NCBI RefSeq assembly: GCF_028368975.1
Contig: NZ_JAQNDM010000002.1
Location: 5,884,425 to 5,948,424, forward strand
Direction of reading: 5' to 3'
Source: Stigmatella ashevillena
Lineage (GTDB): Bacteria; Myxococcota; Myxococcia; Myxococcales; Myxococcaceae
DNA length: 64,000 nucleotides
A program made the translations under genes and the position numbers. A model generated the notes under the pieces. That model was not told the DNA's origin and did not search any database. It saw nothing but the letters and a program-made list of their open reading frames with translations. This document shows, piece by piece, positions 1-8,563 of the stretch. How positions within the stretch are numbered: the stretch's first letter is position 1; every line of letters starts with the position of its first letter.

Positions 1-1872
1 GTCTACCGCGCCTCCGGGGGCGGGTACCTGCTGCCGGGGCTCTACAGCCGGGACCCGGGGCTCTACGTGGTGGGCAAGGACGGCGGCAAGCCGCGTCGGC
101 TCTCGAAGGACGGTGAGCAGCCGCACTTCGGCGCAGGCTCGGACCGGGTCTACTTCCTCGTGGTGGAGGGCGGGGAGAAGGAGGACAAGTGGGAGCTGCG
201 CAGCATCGGCCTGGATGGGACCGCGCCGCGCACGCACCTGACCAGCGCGGAGGTCAGCACCTACCGCGTCTCTCCGGACGAGCGCTGGGTGGCGTTCCAG
301 GAAGTCTTCAACGTCTACATCGCCCCGCTGAGCCGGGGGGGCAAGACGGTGGTGGCCAGCAAGGACAGCAAGGCGCTGCCGGTGACGCGGGTGTCCCGCG
401 ACGCGGGGAACTTCCTGCACTGGTCGGGCGACGCGAAGCGTTTGTATTGGGCGCTCGGGCCCGAGCTGTTCTCGCGCGAGCTGAAGGAGGCGTTCTCCTT
501 CGTGGAGGGCGCACCGGAGAAGCTGCCCGAGCCGCCGCAGAAGGGGCTGGAGATTGGCTTCCTGGAGAAGGCGGACGTGCCCACGGGCACGGTGGCGCTC
601 GTGGGCGGACGGATTCTCTCCATGCGCGGGGACGAGATCATCGAGGACGGCGTGGTGGTGGTGAGCGGCAACCGCATCACCGCGGTGGGCAAGTCCGGCC
701 AGGTGCAGGTGCCCTCGGGGGCCAAGGTGGTGGACGTGAGCGGCAAGACGGTGATGCCGGGACTGGTGGATGTGCACTGGCACGGCGCCATGGGCTCAGA
801 GGGCATTCTCCCCGAGCAGAGCTGGGTGCACCTCGCCTCGCTGGCGTTCGGCGTGACGACGCTGCATGACCCGTCCAACAGCTCGGGGGAGATCTTCGCC
901 GCCAGTGAGCTGGGCCGGGCGGGGCTCACCCTCTCGCCGCGCATCTTCTCCACGGGCACCATCCTCTATGGGGCGCAGGGCGTGGGGTACCGCGCGCCCA
1001 TCGAAACGCTGGACGATGCGCGCTCCCACCTGCGGCGGATGAAGGCGTTGGGGGCCTTCAGCGTGAAGAGCTACAACCAGCCGCGGAGGGATCAACGGCA
1101 GAAGGTGCTCCAGGCGGCCCGCGAGCTGGGGATGCTGGTGGTACCGGAGGGCGGCTCGCTCTTCCACCACAACATGACGATGGTGGTGGACGGGCACACG
1201 GGCATAGAGCACTCGCTGCCCGTGGGCCGCGTCTATGCGGACGTGCTCCAGCTCTGGGGCCCGAGCAAGGTGGGCTACACGCCCACGCTGGGCGTGGCGT
1301 ACGGCGGACTCATGGGCGAGGAGTACTGGTACCAGAAGACGAACGTCTGGGAGAACCCGCGTCTGCTGGCCTTCGTGCCCCGGCGGGTGGTGGACGCGGC
1401 GAGTCGGCGCCGCTTGCGCGTGCCGGACGAGGAGTTCAACCACATGCGCGTGGCGAAGGCGGCCAAGGAGCTGAATGACGCGGGGGTGAGCGTGCAGCTC
1501 GGGGCGCATGGCCAGCGCGAGGGGTTGGCGGCCCACTGGGAGCTGTCGATGTTTGGCCAGGGCGGCATGACGCCCCTTCAGGCTCTGCGCGCTGGGACGC
1601 TGGCGGGCGCGGCCTACCTGGGATTGGACAAGGAACTCGGCTCGCTGGAGGTGGGCAAGCTCGCGGATCTGATCGTCCTGGATCGCAACCCGCTGGAGAA
1701 CCTGAGTCACACGGACTCGGTCCGCTACACGATGGTGAACGGACGGCTGTTCGACGCGGCGACGATGAACGAGGAGGGCAATCGCCCCCGCTCGCGCGCG
1801 AAGCTCTTCTTCGAGCAGGAGGGCGGCGAAGCGTGGGCACCCGGGGTGATGCACACGCTCGAAGAGGACTGA
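1..1872 (+). CDS. Amidohydrolase with N-terminal beta-propeller (5' partial)
   Basis: The frame is open from the first base, so the N terminus lies outside the window; 623 residues are visible. About the first 190 residues resemble TolB/WD40-like propeller blades (for example VSPDERWVAFQ). From about residue 200 follows a metal-dependent amidohydrolase fold: the entry strand GRILSMRGDEIIEDGVVV, the HxH metal motif in DVHWH at nt 769-783, a further His in GHTGIEHS, and the closing GKLADLIVLD strand. Propeller-amidohydrolase fusions are common exported hydrolases in myxobacteria. The substrate cannot be read from the sequence. Any signal peptide would be upstream of the window. Confidence 0.88.
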   Translation, partial: VYRASGGGYLLPGLYSRDPGLYVVGKDGGKPRRLSKDGEQPHFGAGSDRVYFLVVEGGEKEDKWELRSIGLDGTAPRTHLTSAEVSTYRVSPDERWVAFQEVFNVYIAPLSRGGKTVVASKDSKALPVTRVSRDAGNFLHWSGDAKRLYWALGPELFSRELKEAFSFVEGAPEKLPEPPQKGLEIGFLEKADVPTGTVALVGGRILSMRGDEIIEDGVVVVSGNRITAVGKSGQVQVPSGAKVVDVSGKTVMPGLVDVHWHGAMGSEGILPEQSWVHLASLAFGVTTLHDPSNSSGEIFAASELGRAGLTLSPRIFSTGTILYGAQGVGYRAPIETLDDARSHLRRMKALGAFSVKSYNQPRRDQRQKVLQAARELGMLVVPEGGSLFHHNMTMVVDGHTGIEHSLPVGRVYADVLQLWGPSKVGYTPTLGVAYGGLMGEEYWYQKTNVWENPRLLAFVPRRVVDAASRRRLRVPDEEFNHMRVAKAAKELNDAGVSVQLGAHGQREGLAAHWELSMFGQGGMTPLQALRAGTLAGAAYLGLDKELGSLEVGKLADLIVLDRNPLENLSHTDSVRYTMVNGRLFDAATMNEEGNRPRSRAKLFFEQEGGEAWAPGVMHTLEED

Positions 1873-2000
1873 GAAAGGGGGGTTCCCGGATGAACACCCC
1901 CCCCCAGCCTTGGGGTAACAGTCAAAGCCGCTCTGCTCGAATAGTTTGACAATCGCGGTGTGCATCGGGCTGAGCCACTGGCACCGTCCGGGAGAGGCAC

Positions 2001-3431
2001 ATGACGATGCAGGGGTGGAGTGGCAGGGGGCTCTGTGTCCTGGGGGCGGTCTGGGGGTTGGGAGCGTGTGCGGAGTCCGCCTCCGAGGAGCTGGAGGGGC
2101 CGCTCGCCCGCATGGAGCAGGCCTCGCTGCTCCCGGGGCCCCTGGCGCGCTGGGCACGCCAGAGCCATGGCGCGGAGAACGAGGCCTCGCAGGCCGTCGC
2201 GGTGGACCGGTCCGGCAACATCGTCATGGCGGGCCATTACACCGGGGCCACCGCGAACGTCGGGGGGGCGGTCTTCCCCCCACCCCTGGGGCCTCAAGGC
2301 ACGCGCGCCTTTCTGGCCCGGTACGCGCCGGATGGCACGCACCGGGGCTCTCAAAGCTACGGCCACACCTCCCGTCCGCCGGGAGTCAGTTCCTTGAGCA
2401 CCCAGTTCTCGGATGTCGCCGTGGATCTCTCGGGGCGCATCACCGTGCTGGGCCTGGGCTCTCTGGGCACGGACGTGGGCGGAGGAGGCATGCCCGCGGG
2501 CTCCTTCCTGGTCCACTATGGTGCCAACGGGGAGTACCAGTGGGCCCGTCCTCTCAAGGGGACGCTCACCCCTGGCAGCAGCATCACCGTCGATGTGGAG
2601 GGGAACATCCTGCTCGCGGGCTCCTTCTCCGGCTCCGTGGACTTGGGTGTCGGCAGCGCGAGGACTTCGCCCACGCAGGCGTCCTTCATCGCCAAGTACG
2701 CCCCGGATGGCCGGTGGCTGTGGGACCGCGTCTTCGCCCAGGCCCACGCCAGCCACTTCGGGGATGTCACGACGGACAACCAGGGCAACGTCTACGTCTC
2801 GGGCTTCTTCACCCAGACGGGCCCGTTCGGGGGCGAGGTGTTGAGTCGGCCTCCCGGTCAGACAGGGCCTGTCATCGCCCGGTACACGGCCGCCGGCGAG
2901 CACGTCTGGTCGGAGTCTCTCCGGGAGTTGGACGGCGGCGCGGAGTTTCGCGGCATCGCGGTCCAAGGGGCCCGGCTGCTCGTCACCGGCGGGTTCTCCG
3001 GGAGCTTCTCCTTTGGCCGCGACACGCTCTCTTCCCTGGGAGGGCAGCAAGGGTTGCTCCTCGCGTACCATCGGGACGGAGGCGAGCTGTGGGCCAAGCA
3101 ACTGGGCTCCTCGGGGTGGGACGTGCAGATCGATCCCCGGGACGATGCGATGGTGGTGGGGTTCGCCGAGCCCGGGAATGATCTGGGCATGGGCCCCTTG
3201 CCGCCCGAGTCCTCGCGGTACCTGTTCTTGACGAAGGTGGATCGCGCCCAGGGCAACCAGCGTTGGGTGAGTACGTTCGACGCGGAGGGCATCGTCCAGG
3301 TGAACAAGCTGGCGGCGAGCCAGGAAGGCGAGAGCATCGTCTCGGGCACCCTCTCCGGGCCCGCGGACTTCGGCACGGGTCTGCTCACGCCTGACAAGAC
3401 CGCCGCCTTTCTTTTCCGGCTCCGGCAGTGA
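2001..3431 (+). CDS. Beta-propeller (SBBP-like) lipoprotein
   Basis: This is a 476-residue protein. The N-terminal hydrophobic stretch ends in the lipobox LGAC (Cys23), so it should be a lipidated envelope protein. The rest is a series of repeats of the kind DxxGNIVMAGHYTG or DNQGNVYVSGFFTQTG, alternating with ARYAPDG segments, as in SBBP beta-propeller proteins. The ATG at 2001 follows a GGGAGAGG ribosome-binding site. No catalytic motif is visible; a structural or binding role at the cell surface is inferred. It is transcribed alone, 130 bp after the amidohydrolase. Confidence 0.8.
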   Translation: MTMQGWSGRGLCVLGAVWGLGACAESASEELEGPLARMEQASLLPGPLARWARQSHGAENEASQAVAVDRSGNIVMAGHYTGATANVGGAVFPPPLGPQGTRAFLARYAPDGTHRGSQSYGHTSRPPGVSSLSTQFSDVAVDLSGRITVLGLGSLGTDVGGGGMPAGSFLVHYGANGEYQWARPLKGTLTPGSSITVDVEGNILLAGSFSGSVDLGVGSARTSPTQASFIAKYAPDGRWLWDRVFAQAHASHFGDVTTDNQGNVYVSGFFTQTGPFGGEVLSRPPGQTGPVIARYTAAGEHVWSESLRELDGGAEFRGIAVQGARLLVTGGFSGSFSFGRDTLSSLGGQQGLLLAYHRDGGELWAKQLGSSGWDVQIDPRDDAMVVGFAEPGNDLGMGPLPPESSRYLFLTKVDRAQGNQRWVSTFDAEGIVQVNKLAASQEGESIVSGTLSGPADFGTGLLTPDKTAAFLFRLRQ

Positions 3432-3507
3432 GGCCCTGCGGGGTGGGAAACGCTTGCGGGGAGTCGGCCGAGGGCTGAGAGTGCGGTGATTCCTCCGGAG
3501 GGCTCCC

Positions 3508-4944
3508 GTGCTCGTGTCCACCTTCCTGCTTCCGTCCAGCCTGCTGCTTCAGCTCATGACGGCCACGCCTCCCGCTCCTCTCCCTGTGCCCAAGGCCGCC
3601 TCTCCGGTGGCCGCGTCGCTCCCGGTGGCGGAGCGGCTCGTGGGCGCGGCGCTCACCGAGGGGCATGCCTGGAGCCGCCTCGCGGAGCTCACGGATGGCG
3701 TGGGGGCCCGGTTGTCGGGCTCCGAGGGGGCCGAGGCCGCGGTGCAGTGGGCCCTTCGCGCCTTCAAGGCAGATGGGGTGAAGGCGTGGCTGGAGCCCGT
3801 CAAGGTGCCGCACTGGGTGCGCGGGGAGGAGCATGCGGAGCTGCTCTCCTCGGAGCGCTTCCGGGGCCGACCGCTGAGTGTGATGGCGCTGGGGGGGAGC
3901 GGGGCGACGCCTCCGGAGGGCGTCACCGGAGAGGTGGTGGAGGTGCGCTCGCTCGAGGAGTTGGGCGCGCTCGGGAACCGGGTGAAGGGCCGCATTGTCC
4001 TCTTTGGCCACACCATGCAGAAGCCCGAGGACTATGGGCGCTTTGCCTCGCTGCGCGCCCGAGGCCCGGCGGCGGCGGCCAAGGCGGGGGCAGTGGCGGC
4101 GCTGGTGCGCTCGCTGGCCACCGCGTCGCTGGCCACGCCGCACACGGGGGCCACCCGTTTCGAGGAGGGAGATCCGCGCATCCCCGCCGCCTCCGTGACG
4201 GTGGAGGACGCGGAGCTGCTCAGCCGCCTCGTCGCGGCGGGAGGCCCGGTGCGGGTGAAGCTGGTGCTCGGATGCCAGGAACTGCCGGAGGTGGACTCCT
4301 TTAATGTGGTGGCCGAGGTGAAGGGCCGCGAGAAGCCCCAGGAGGTGGTGCTGCTCGGGGCCCACCTGGACTCGTGGGACGTGGGCACGGGCGCGCACGA
4401 TGACGGCGCGGGGGTGGTGATGGTGATGGAGGCCGCGCGGCTGCTGGTCAAACAGAAGGCCGCGCCGCGGCGCACGGTGCGGGTGGTGCTCTTCATGAAT
4501 GAGGAGAACGGCTTGAGGGGTGCGCGGGCCTACGCCGAGGCGCATGCCGCCGAGCTGTCCCGCCACGTGGCGGCGCTGGAGATGGATGCGGGCGGCGGAC
4601 GGCCGGTGGGGGTGTCGCTGCGGGCTGGGCCAAGCGCTGGAGACAAGGTGCAGCCCTGGTTGAGCCCGCTGCGGGCGGTGGGAGCAGGAGCGCTTGTGGA
4701 AGGGGAGGCGGGGGGCGCGGACCTGTCGCCGTTGATTCCCGCGCAGGTGCCCTTCTTCGGTGTGAAGCAGGACGTGTCGCGCTACTTCGATGTGCACCAC
4801 ACGCACGCCGACACGCTGGACAAGGTGGACCCGGAGGCGCTGGCGCAGAGCACGGCCGCGGTGACGTGGATGGCCTACGTGATGGCGGAAATGCCCGAGA
4901 CGCTGCCCCGACCGGAGGTCCCCACCAAGCCCCTGGGCCACTGA
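3508..4944 (+). CDS. M28-family zinc aminopeptidase, exported
   Basis: The 478-residue protein starts at a GTG with CGGAGGG seven bases upstream. A hydrophobic N terminus suggests export. A protease-associated (PA) insert lies around residues 130-245 (GRIVLFGH region). The catalytic domain carries all M28 metal ligands in order: GAHLDSWD (His), GAHDDGAG (bridging Asp), NEENG (catalytic and metal Glu), MDAGGG (Asp) and HHTHADT (last His). Relatives are di-zinc aminopeptidases or carboxypeptidases acting on secreted peptides, here probably in predation or nutrient scavenging. It stands alone, followed by a GC-rich hairpin. Confidence 0.9.
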   Translation: MLVSTFLLPSSLLLQLMTATPPAPLPVPKAASPVAASLPVAERLVGAALTEGHAWSRLAELTDGVGARLSGSEGAEAAVQWALRAFKADGVKAWLEPVKVPHWVRGEEHAELLSSERFRGRPLSVMALGGSGATPPEGVTGEVVEVRSLEELGALGNRVKGRIVLFGHTMQKPEDYGRFASLRARGPAAAAKAGAVAALVRSLATASLATPHTGATRFEEGDPRIPAASVTVEDAELLSRLVAAGGPVRVKLVLGCQELPEVDSFNVVAEVKGREKPQEVVLLGAHLDSWDVGTGAHDDGAGVVMVMEAARLLVKQKAAPRRTVRVVLFMNEENGLRGARAYAEAHAAELSRHVAALEMDAGGGRPVGVSLRAGPSAGDKVQPWLSPLRAVGAGALVEGEAGGADLSPLIPAQVPFFGVKQDVSRYFDVHHTHADTLDKVDPEALAQSTAAVTWMAYVMAEMPETLPRPEVPTKPLGH

Positions 4945-4949
4945 GCAGA

Positions 4950-4970
4950 CAGGCGCCCAGGGGGCGCCTG
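4950..4970 (+). terminator. Hairpin after the M28 peptidase gene
   Basis: A perfect 9-bp stem (CAGGCGCCC / GGGCGCCTG) with a 3-base loop starts six bases after the stop codon. There is no U-tract, so it is either a Rho-independent terminator of the U-poor GC-rich kind or a 3'-end stabiliser. Confidence 0.5.
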
Positions 4971-4980
4971 GAGAATCACC

Positions 4981-5059
4981 CAATTATGTCGATAATCGGT
5001 GAGATGAGGCAGCATATATCCTGCTTCATCACTCGAAGGGCGGTATATCGACATAATTG
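4981..5059. promoter_or_regulatory. Nested palindromic operator/promoter of the solitary AbiEi-like gene
   Basis: CAATTATGTCGATA (4981-4994) is repeated exactly in inverted orientation as TATCGACATAATTG (5046-5059). The right arm ends on the first base of the GTG start codon. Inside lies a second imperfect dyad, GATGAGGCAG / CTGCTTCATC, around an AT-rich centre (CATATATC) that could hold a -10 element. No Shine-Dalgarno sequence is seen before the start. AbiEi antitoxins are known to bind inverted repeats in their own promoters, so autoregulation is the natural inference. Confidence 0.6.
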
Positions 5060-6171
5060 TGAGCTTCGAGGCGGCGACCCTCCGTGACGGTTTCTGGAAG
5101 AGCCTCCCTTCGTTGCCCCGAGGGGTGGAGCTGGCTCGTCAGGACTCGCTGGTGGTCTCCCAGCATGGGCCCGGTGGGCAGGCTGTTTACGATCTGGCCC
5201 GGGTCTTGGTGCCGCAGGGGAGTGTGCCGGTGTTGGTGGCCTATCGGGCGCCTCTGGTGCCTGCGCTCGTGCCCCAACTGCGTAGACGGCTCTTGGAACT
5301 CGACGAGGATCTGAGGTTGCGTGCCTCCGCTGGACGGGGGCTGCCCGTGCCGCGCATTCCGATGATCGTCACGGACTCGGCCAGTGCGGGGGTGATCAGC
5401 GCTTGCGAGCGGGAGGATGTGGCCCTGGTGGATCTGCGAGGCACCCTGTTGCTGCGCTCTGAGGGCATCTTCGTCCGGGTCGTGGGACAGACTCCAGTTC
5501 AGCGGCGCTCTCGCGCACCAGTGTTCCATGGGAAGGGCTGTCGGCTGGTCAGAACCCTTCTGACCGCACCGGAGCAGATCCGGACCGCGCGGGAGCTCTC
5601 GGAGCAAGCGCAGACAAGTTACGCCTATACCCACGGAGTGCTCACGCAGCTCGAGCAAGATGGGTACTTGGTCCGTGCTTCCCGGAACACGGGCTTCCGA
5701 GTCCGTGACGCGGTGGGGCTCTTACGGGCTTGGGTGGAGAGTGGGGAGAAGACGGCCGTGGCCGCCGAGGGCTTCCATGCGCCTTCCACGATGCCCGAGA
5801 CGCTGCGGAGCGGTTACAAGGCGCTCGAAGAGCAGGGGATTCACTGCATCTTCACCTTGGCGAGTGGCCTGTTGCCGGAGGAGCGGTTTGTCTCGGGTCT
5901 GCCTCATGGGCTTTACCTGACGGGCTCCATCGAGCCTGTCGTCCAGGCATTGGAGCTCCGGCGGTTGACCCCGCATAATTTCTGGGTGTTGAGGCCCGAG
6001 GTCGCGGCGGAGACCGGCGTGGGAGGGGTGTATTCCTCGCCGCGCGCCTTGCCTCACGGTCCCGGTGTTTCGCTGCCGCAGCTGGCCGTGGATTTCCAGC
6101 ACAGTGGAGGTCGTGGAAAAGAGCAGGCGGAGGCCCTGGTCGAGCGCTTCGCCAGAGACTTGCCGCTCTGA
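5059..6171 (+). CDS. Solitary AbiEi-like winged-helix regulator (type IV antitoxin-like)
   Basis: This is a 370-residue protein. A central winged-helix segment (about residues 170-225; TARELSEQAQ then GVLTQLEQDGYLVRA) is followed by a C-terminal AbiEi-like half. The N-terminal 130 residues match in layout the nuclease-fold region of the protein at 22745-23812, including the strand VALVDLRGTLLL against VSWIDLAGNAHL. The ExK of that protein is absent here, so any nuclease activity is probably lost. No nucleotidyltransferase gene follows; the next gene is a carbonic-anhydrase-like protein. It may be an orphan antitoxin or an adapted regulator. The start abuts a 14-bp inverted repeat and may be leaderless. 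Confidence 0.65.
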   Translation: MSFEAATLRDGFWKSLPSLPRGVELARQDSLVVSQHGPGGQAVYDLARVLVPQGSVPVLVAYRAPLVPALVPQLRRRLLELDEDLRLRASAGRGLPVPRIPMIVTDSASAGVISACEREDVALVDLRGTLLLRSEGIFVRVVGQTPVQRRSRAPVFHGKGCRLVRTLLTAPEQIRTARELSEQAQTSYAYTHGVLTQLEQDGYLVRASRNTGFRVRDAVGLLRAWVESGEKTAVAAEGFHAPSTMPETLRSGYKALEEQGIHCIFTLASGLLPEERFVSGLPHGLYLTGSIEPVVQALELRRLTPHNFWVLRPEVAAETGVGGVYSSPRALPHGPGVSLPQLAVDFQHSGGRGKEQAEALVERFARDLPL

Positions 6172-6233
6172 CCGGGGCGATGAATGACGGAACTCGACTC
6201 TAATTTTTTTGAAGCGCCGCCTAGGCTGGGCCC

Positions 6234-6689
6234 ATGGTCAAACCCTTCATTGCCCAAGTCCCTTACTCGGAAGACCATCCCCACGTTTTGGCCATCTACT
6301 GCTCGGACGGACGTTTCACGGACGCCGTGGAAGAACTGGCGAGCCACCTGGGCCATGAGCGCATCGACACCCTCACCCTCCCGGGTGGCCCTGGCCTGCT
6401 GAACCGGTGGTCGGCGGACTATCTGGAGAGCGACATGGTCACCCGTGCCGCGCGCTTCCTCATTCAGGGACACGACATCCAGGAGGTGTTGCTGTTGGCC
6501 CATGCGGGGTGCGGCTACTACCGCGTCCGTCACGGCGCCCTGGGGCCGGAGTATGTCGCGGAGCAGCAGATCAAAGACCTGAAGGATGCCGCCCGCGAGC
6601 TGACCCAGGCCTATCCTGGCCTCACCGTGCACACCTACTTCGTCCGCCCGCACGGCAAGCAGATCCACTTCGAGCTGGTGGACCCGTAG
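6234..6689 (+). CDS. Beta-carbonic-anhydrase-like protein
   Basis: This is a compact 151-residue protein. It has the beta-carbonic anhydrase zinc signature: CSDGR near residue 23 (zinc Cys plus the Asp-Arg dyad of CxDxR) and HAGC (His-x-x-Cys) in the middle. It is shorter than classical enzymes (about 200-220 residues) and lacks the usual N-terminal helical arm. Hydration of CO2 is possible, but the short form may have another zinc role. It is transcribed alone. The ATG at 6234 is the only sensible start. Confidence 0.72.
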   Translation: MVKPFIAQVPYSEDHPHVLAIYCSDGRFTDAVEELASHLGHERIDTLTLPGGPGLLNRWSADYLESDMVTRAARFLIQGHDIQEVLLLAHAGCGYYRVRHGALGPEYVAEQQIKDLKDAARELTQAYPGLTVHTYFVRPHGKQIHFELVDP

Positions 6690-6705
6690 CCCGCGCCCGG
6701 CCGAC

Positions 6706-7902
6706 TCACTTCGCGGCGGGGCTGCCCGCTTCGACCTGGAAGAGCACCCACTTCTCGGCGGCGCTGTGGTCCACGAGGTAGACGCGGCCCGGCTCGAACG
6801 GGAATTCGTAGGGCACCGCGAACGTCACGTTGGCCGGATCCACGGTGACATAGTCCTCCAGTTTCCCCTGGCCGAGTGAGGCGAGCCGCGTGGGCTGGGT
6901 GGCGAACTTCAGCCGGCTTCCTCCGGGCCGGGGCTGCAAGAAGAACGTGTCGCCCTTCATCGCGGGATCGGCCTTGAAGGATTGCCCCTCGCTCAGCTGT
7001 GACTCGCGCACCTGAGCGTTCTGGAAGGGAGGCGGCGTGCTCGACAGGACGTAGCGCACGCGCAGTCGGCTCGGCTTCGCCAGGCGAATCTCTCCCACGT
7101 CCTGGGTCGTGCCCGCCGCGACGGTGAGGGCCTGACTCTGCGGCTCATGGCCCGGCGCCTTGAACCAGAGCTCGTACCGTGCGGGGCGCGGCGTGAGCCC
7201 TCCGAGCAGGAAGCTCCCGTCCTTCTGAAGCTTCACCTCGACCCGCGCGCCAGGACGGGCGGGCTCTCCCTTGCTCAGGGCGGTGGTGACCTCCCCGGGG
7301 ATGATGAAGGCGTAGACCTGGAGAGGGACCTTCGGGTCCGTGGCCACCACCCGGCCCTTCACCGCGCCCGCCTTCTCCGGGGGCAGCGGATGCAGGGAGA
7401 TTGCCCCCACATGGATGACGTCCTTCTGGGGGAACTCCAGCGGGGAGATGCCCACGGCCTCGTAGCCATGCAGGCGCAACTGCAAGAGCTGCTTCGAGTC
7501 CTCCAGGAGCGTGACGAACCATCCGTCCTCCAGGCTCGTTCCCGGCGCGAGCAACTGGTCGAGCTTGCCCGCGCCTCCGGCGATGACGGCACGGCCCGCC
7601 ACCACCTGGCCCTTGCCCCGCTTCTGCTTCTCCGCTTTCGCCGCATTGGCCGCGTTGAGCAGGCGCTGCGCGGTGGCGACCTTGCCTGCCTTGCGCAGCT
7701 GGGTGAGGGCCTCGTCGAACGGAACCGGGGTGGCGGTCTTCTCGGACTTCGGCAGGGGAAGCCGGTTCTCCCGGGGCGCCGCCAGCAGCCGGGGCGGGGC
7801 CATTGGATTGGAAGGGGCGGGGGGGGCCGGTGCGGCGGCCAGGACGGCGGGGGCCAGGGACAAGGCCAGGAGCAGGGCAACGCGGGGGGGCAGAAGGCTC
7901 AT
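6706..7902 (-). CDS. Exported protein with carboxypeptidase-regulatory-like domains
   Basis: The 398-residue protein starts with MSLLPPRVALLLALSLAP, a cleavable signal peptide, at 7902; the frame stays open further upstream without a credible start. Two stretches (around PEKAGAVKGRVVA and VKLQKDGSFLLGGLTP) look like transthyretin/Ig-like carboxypeptidase-regulatory domains. No catalytic motif is visible. It is divergent from the lipoprotein gene at 7996 across 93 bp. The function is unknown; an envelope or extracellular location is likely. Confidence 0.65.
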   Translation of the reverse strand: MSLLPPRVALLLALSLAPAVLAAAPAPPAPSNPMAPPRLLAAPRENRLPLPKSEKTATPVPFDEALTQLRKAGKVATAQRLLNAANAAKAEKQKRGKGQVVAGRAVIAGGAGKLDQLLAPGTSLEDGWFVTLLEDSKQLLQLRLHGYEAVGISPLEFPQKDVIHVGAISLHPLPPEKAGAVKGRVVATDPKVPLQVYAFIIPGEVTTALSKGEPARPGARVEVKLQKDGSFLLGGLTPRPARYELWFKAPGHEPQSQALTVAAGTTQDVGEIRLAKPSRLRVRYVLSSTPPPFQNAQVRESQLSEGQSFKADPAMKGDTFFLQPRPGGSRLKFATQPTRLASLGQGKLEDYVTVDPANVTFAVPYEFPFEPGRVYLVDHSAAEKWVLFQVEAGSPAAK

Positions 7903-7995
7903 CGCCCTCCAGCGTATCCGAGCGGTGTGCCGAGGGAAGCGGGCTTGGGCGCTTCCCATCCGGCGGGGACATGGCAGGCTGGGCGGGTGAGGCCC

Positions 7996-8454
7996 ATGAC
8001 CCGCGCGGTGTTGGTGGTGTTGCCGGTGTTGCTCGCCGTGGGGTGTTCTCGCCCCCTCACCTCCGAGGCCCTGGCCCTCCAGTACGAGCCCCCCTCGGGG
8101 GTGAAGTTCGCGTCCGAGGAGGCAGGGCCCCCCGCCGTGGCCCACTTCGAAGGCGGGCTGGAGCTGCGCTCGGTCCCGGGCACGGCCCTCACGCTGGAGA
8201 CGCCTGCCGAGGAGGTGTTCCGCCTTGCGGGGATGCCGCTGCCCGGGAAGGCCGTGCAGCAGGCCCAGGGAACGCTCCCCGCGGGGGCAGTGGCGCGCTA
8301 CGAATTCCTGAAGGGAAATGTGCGCACGCTGGTCTACGTCCTGCCGCGTCCGGACCGGTTCGTGCTCATCACCTTCAGCGCCCCCGAGCAGGATTACGGG
8401 CCGCGCTCCTCGCGGGTGGAGCGCTCGCTGTCGACGCTGAAATTGTTGCGCTGA
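7996..8454 (+). CDS. Small lipoprotein of unknown function
   Basis: This is a 152-residue protein with a short signal and lipobox (MTRAVLVVLPVLLAVGC). The mature part is a single small domain without known motifs. An in-frame GTG at 7987 is an alternative start. It is divergent from the exported gene on the other strand and 109 bp upstream of the DUF4091 gene. Confidence 0.65.
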   Translation: MTRAVLVVLPVLLAVGCSRPLTSEALALQYEPPSGVKFASEEAGPPAVAHFEGGLELRSVPGTALTLETPAEEVFRLAGMPLPGKAVQQAQGTLPAGAVARYEFLKGNVRTLVYVLPRPDRFVLITFSAPEQDYGPRSSRVERSLSTLKLLR

Positions 8455-8563
8455 GGGGAATGTCACGCCAGGGCCCGGATGCAGCAGCCGGGTATCCAGG
8501 CGCTCGCTGGGTAGGAGGTGCCCGGCGGGAAGCAACCTGGAACGTTCCCCCGTTGACAGCTCC

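Noticed and set aside
1876-1906. G-rich/C-rich dyad after the first gene as terminator
   Set aside because: The pairing GGGGTTC / GAACACCCC needs a bulge and is dominated by homopolymer runs; not reported as a terminator.
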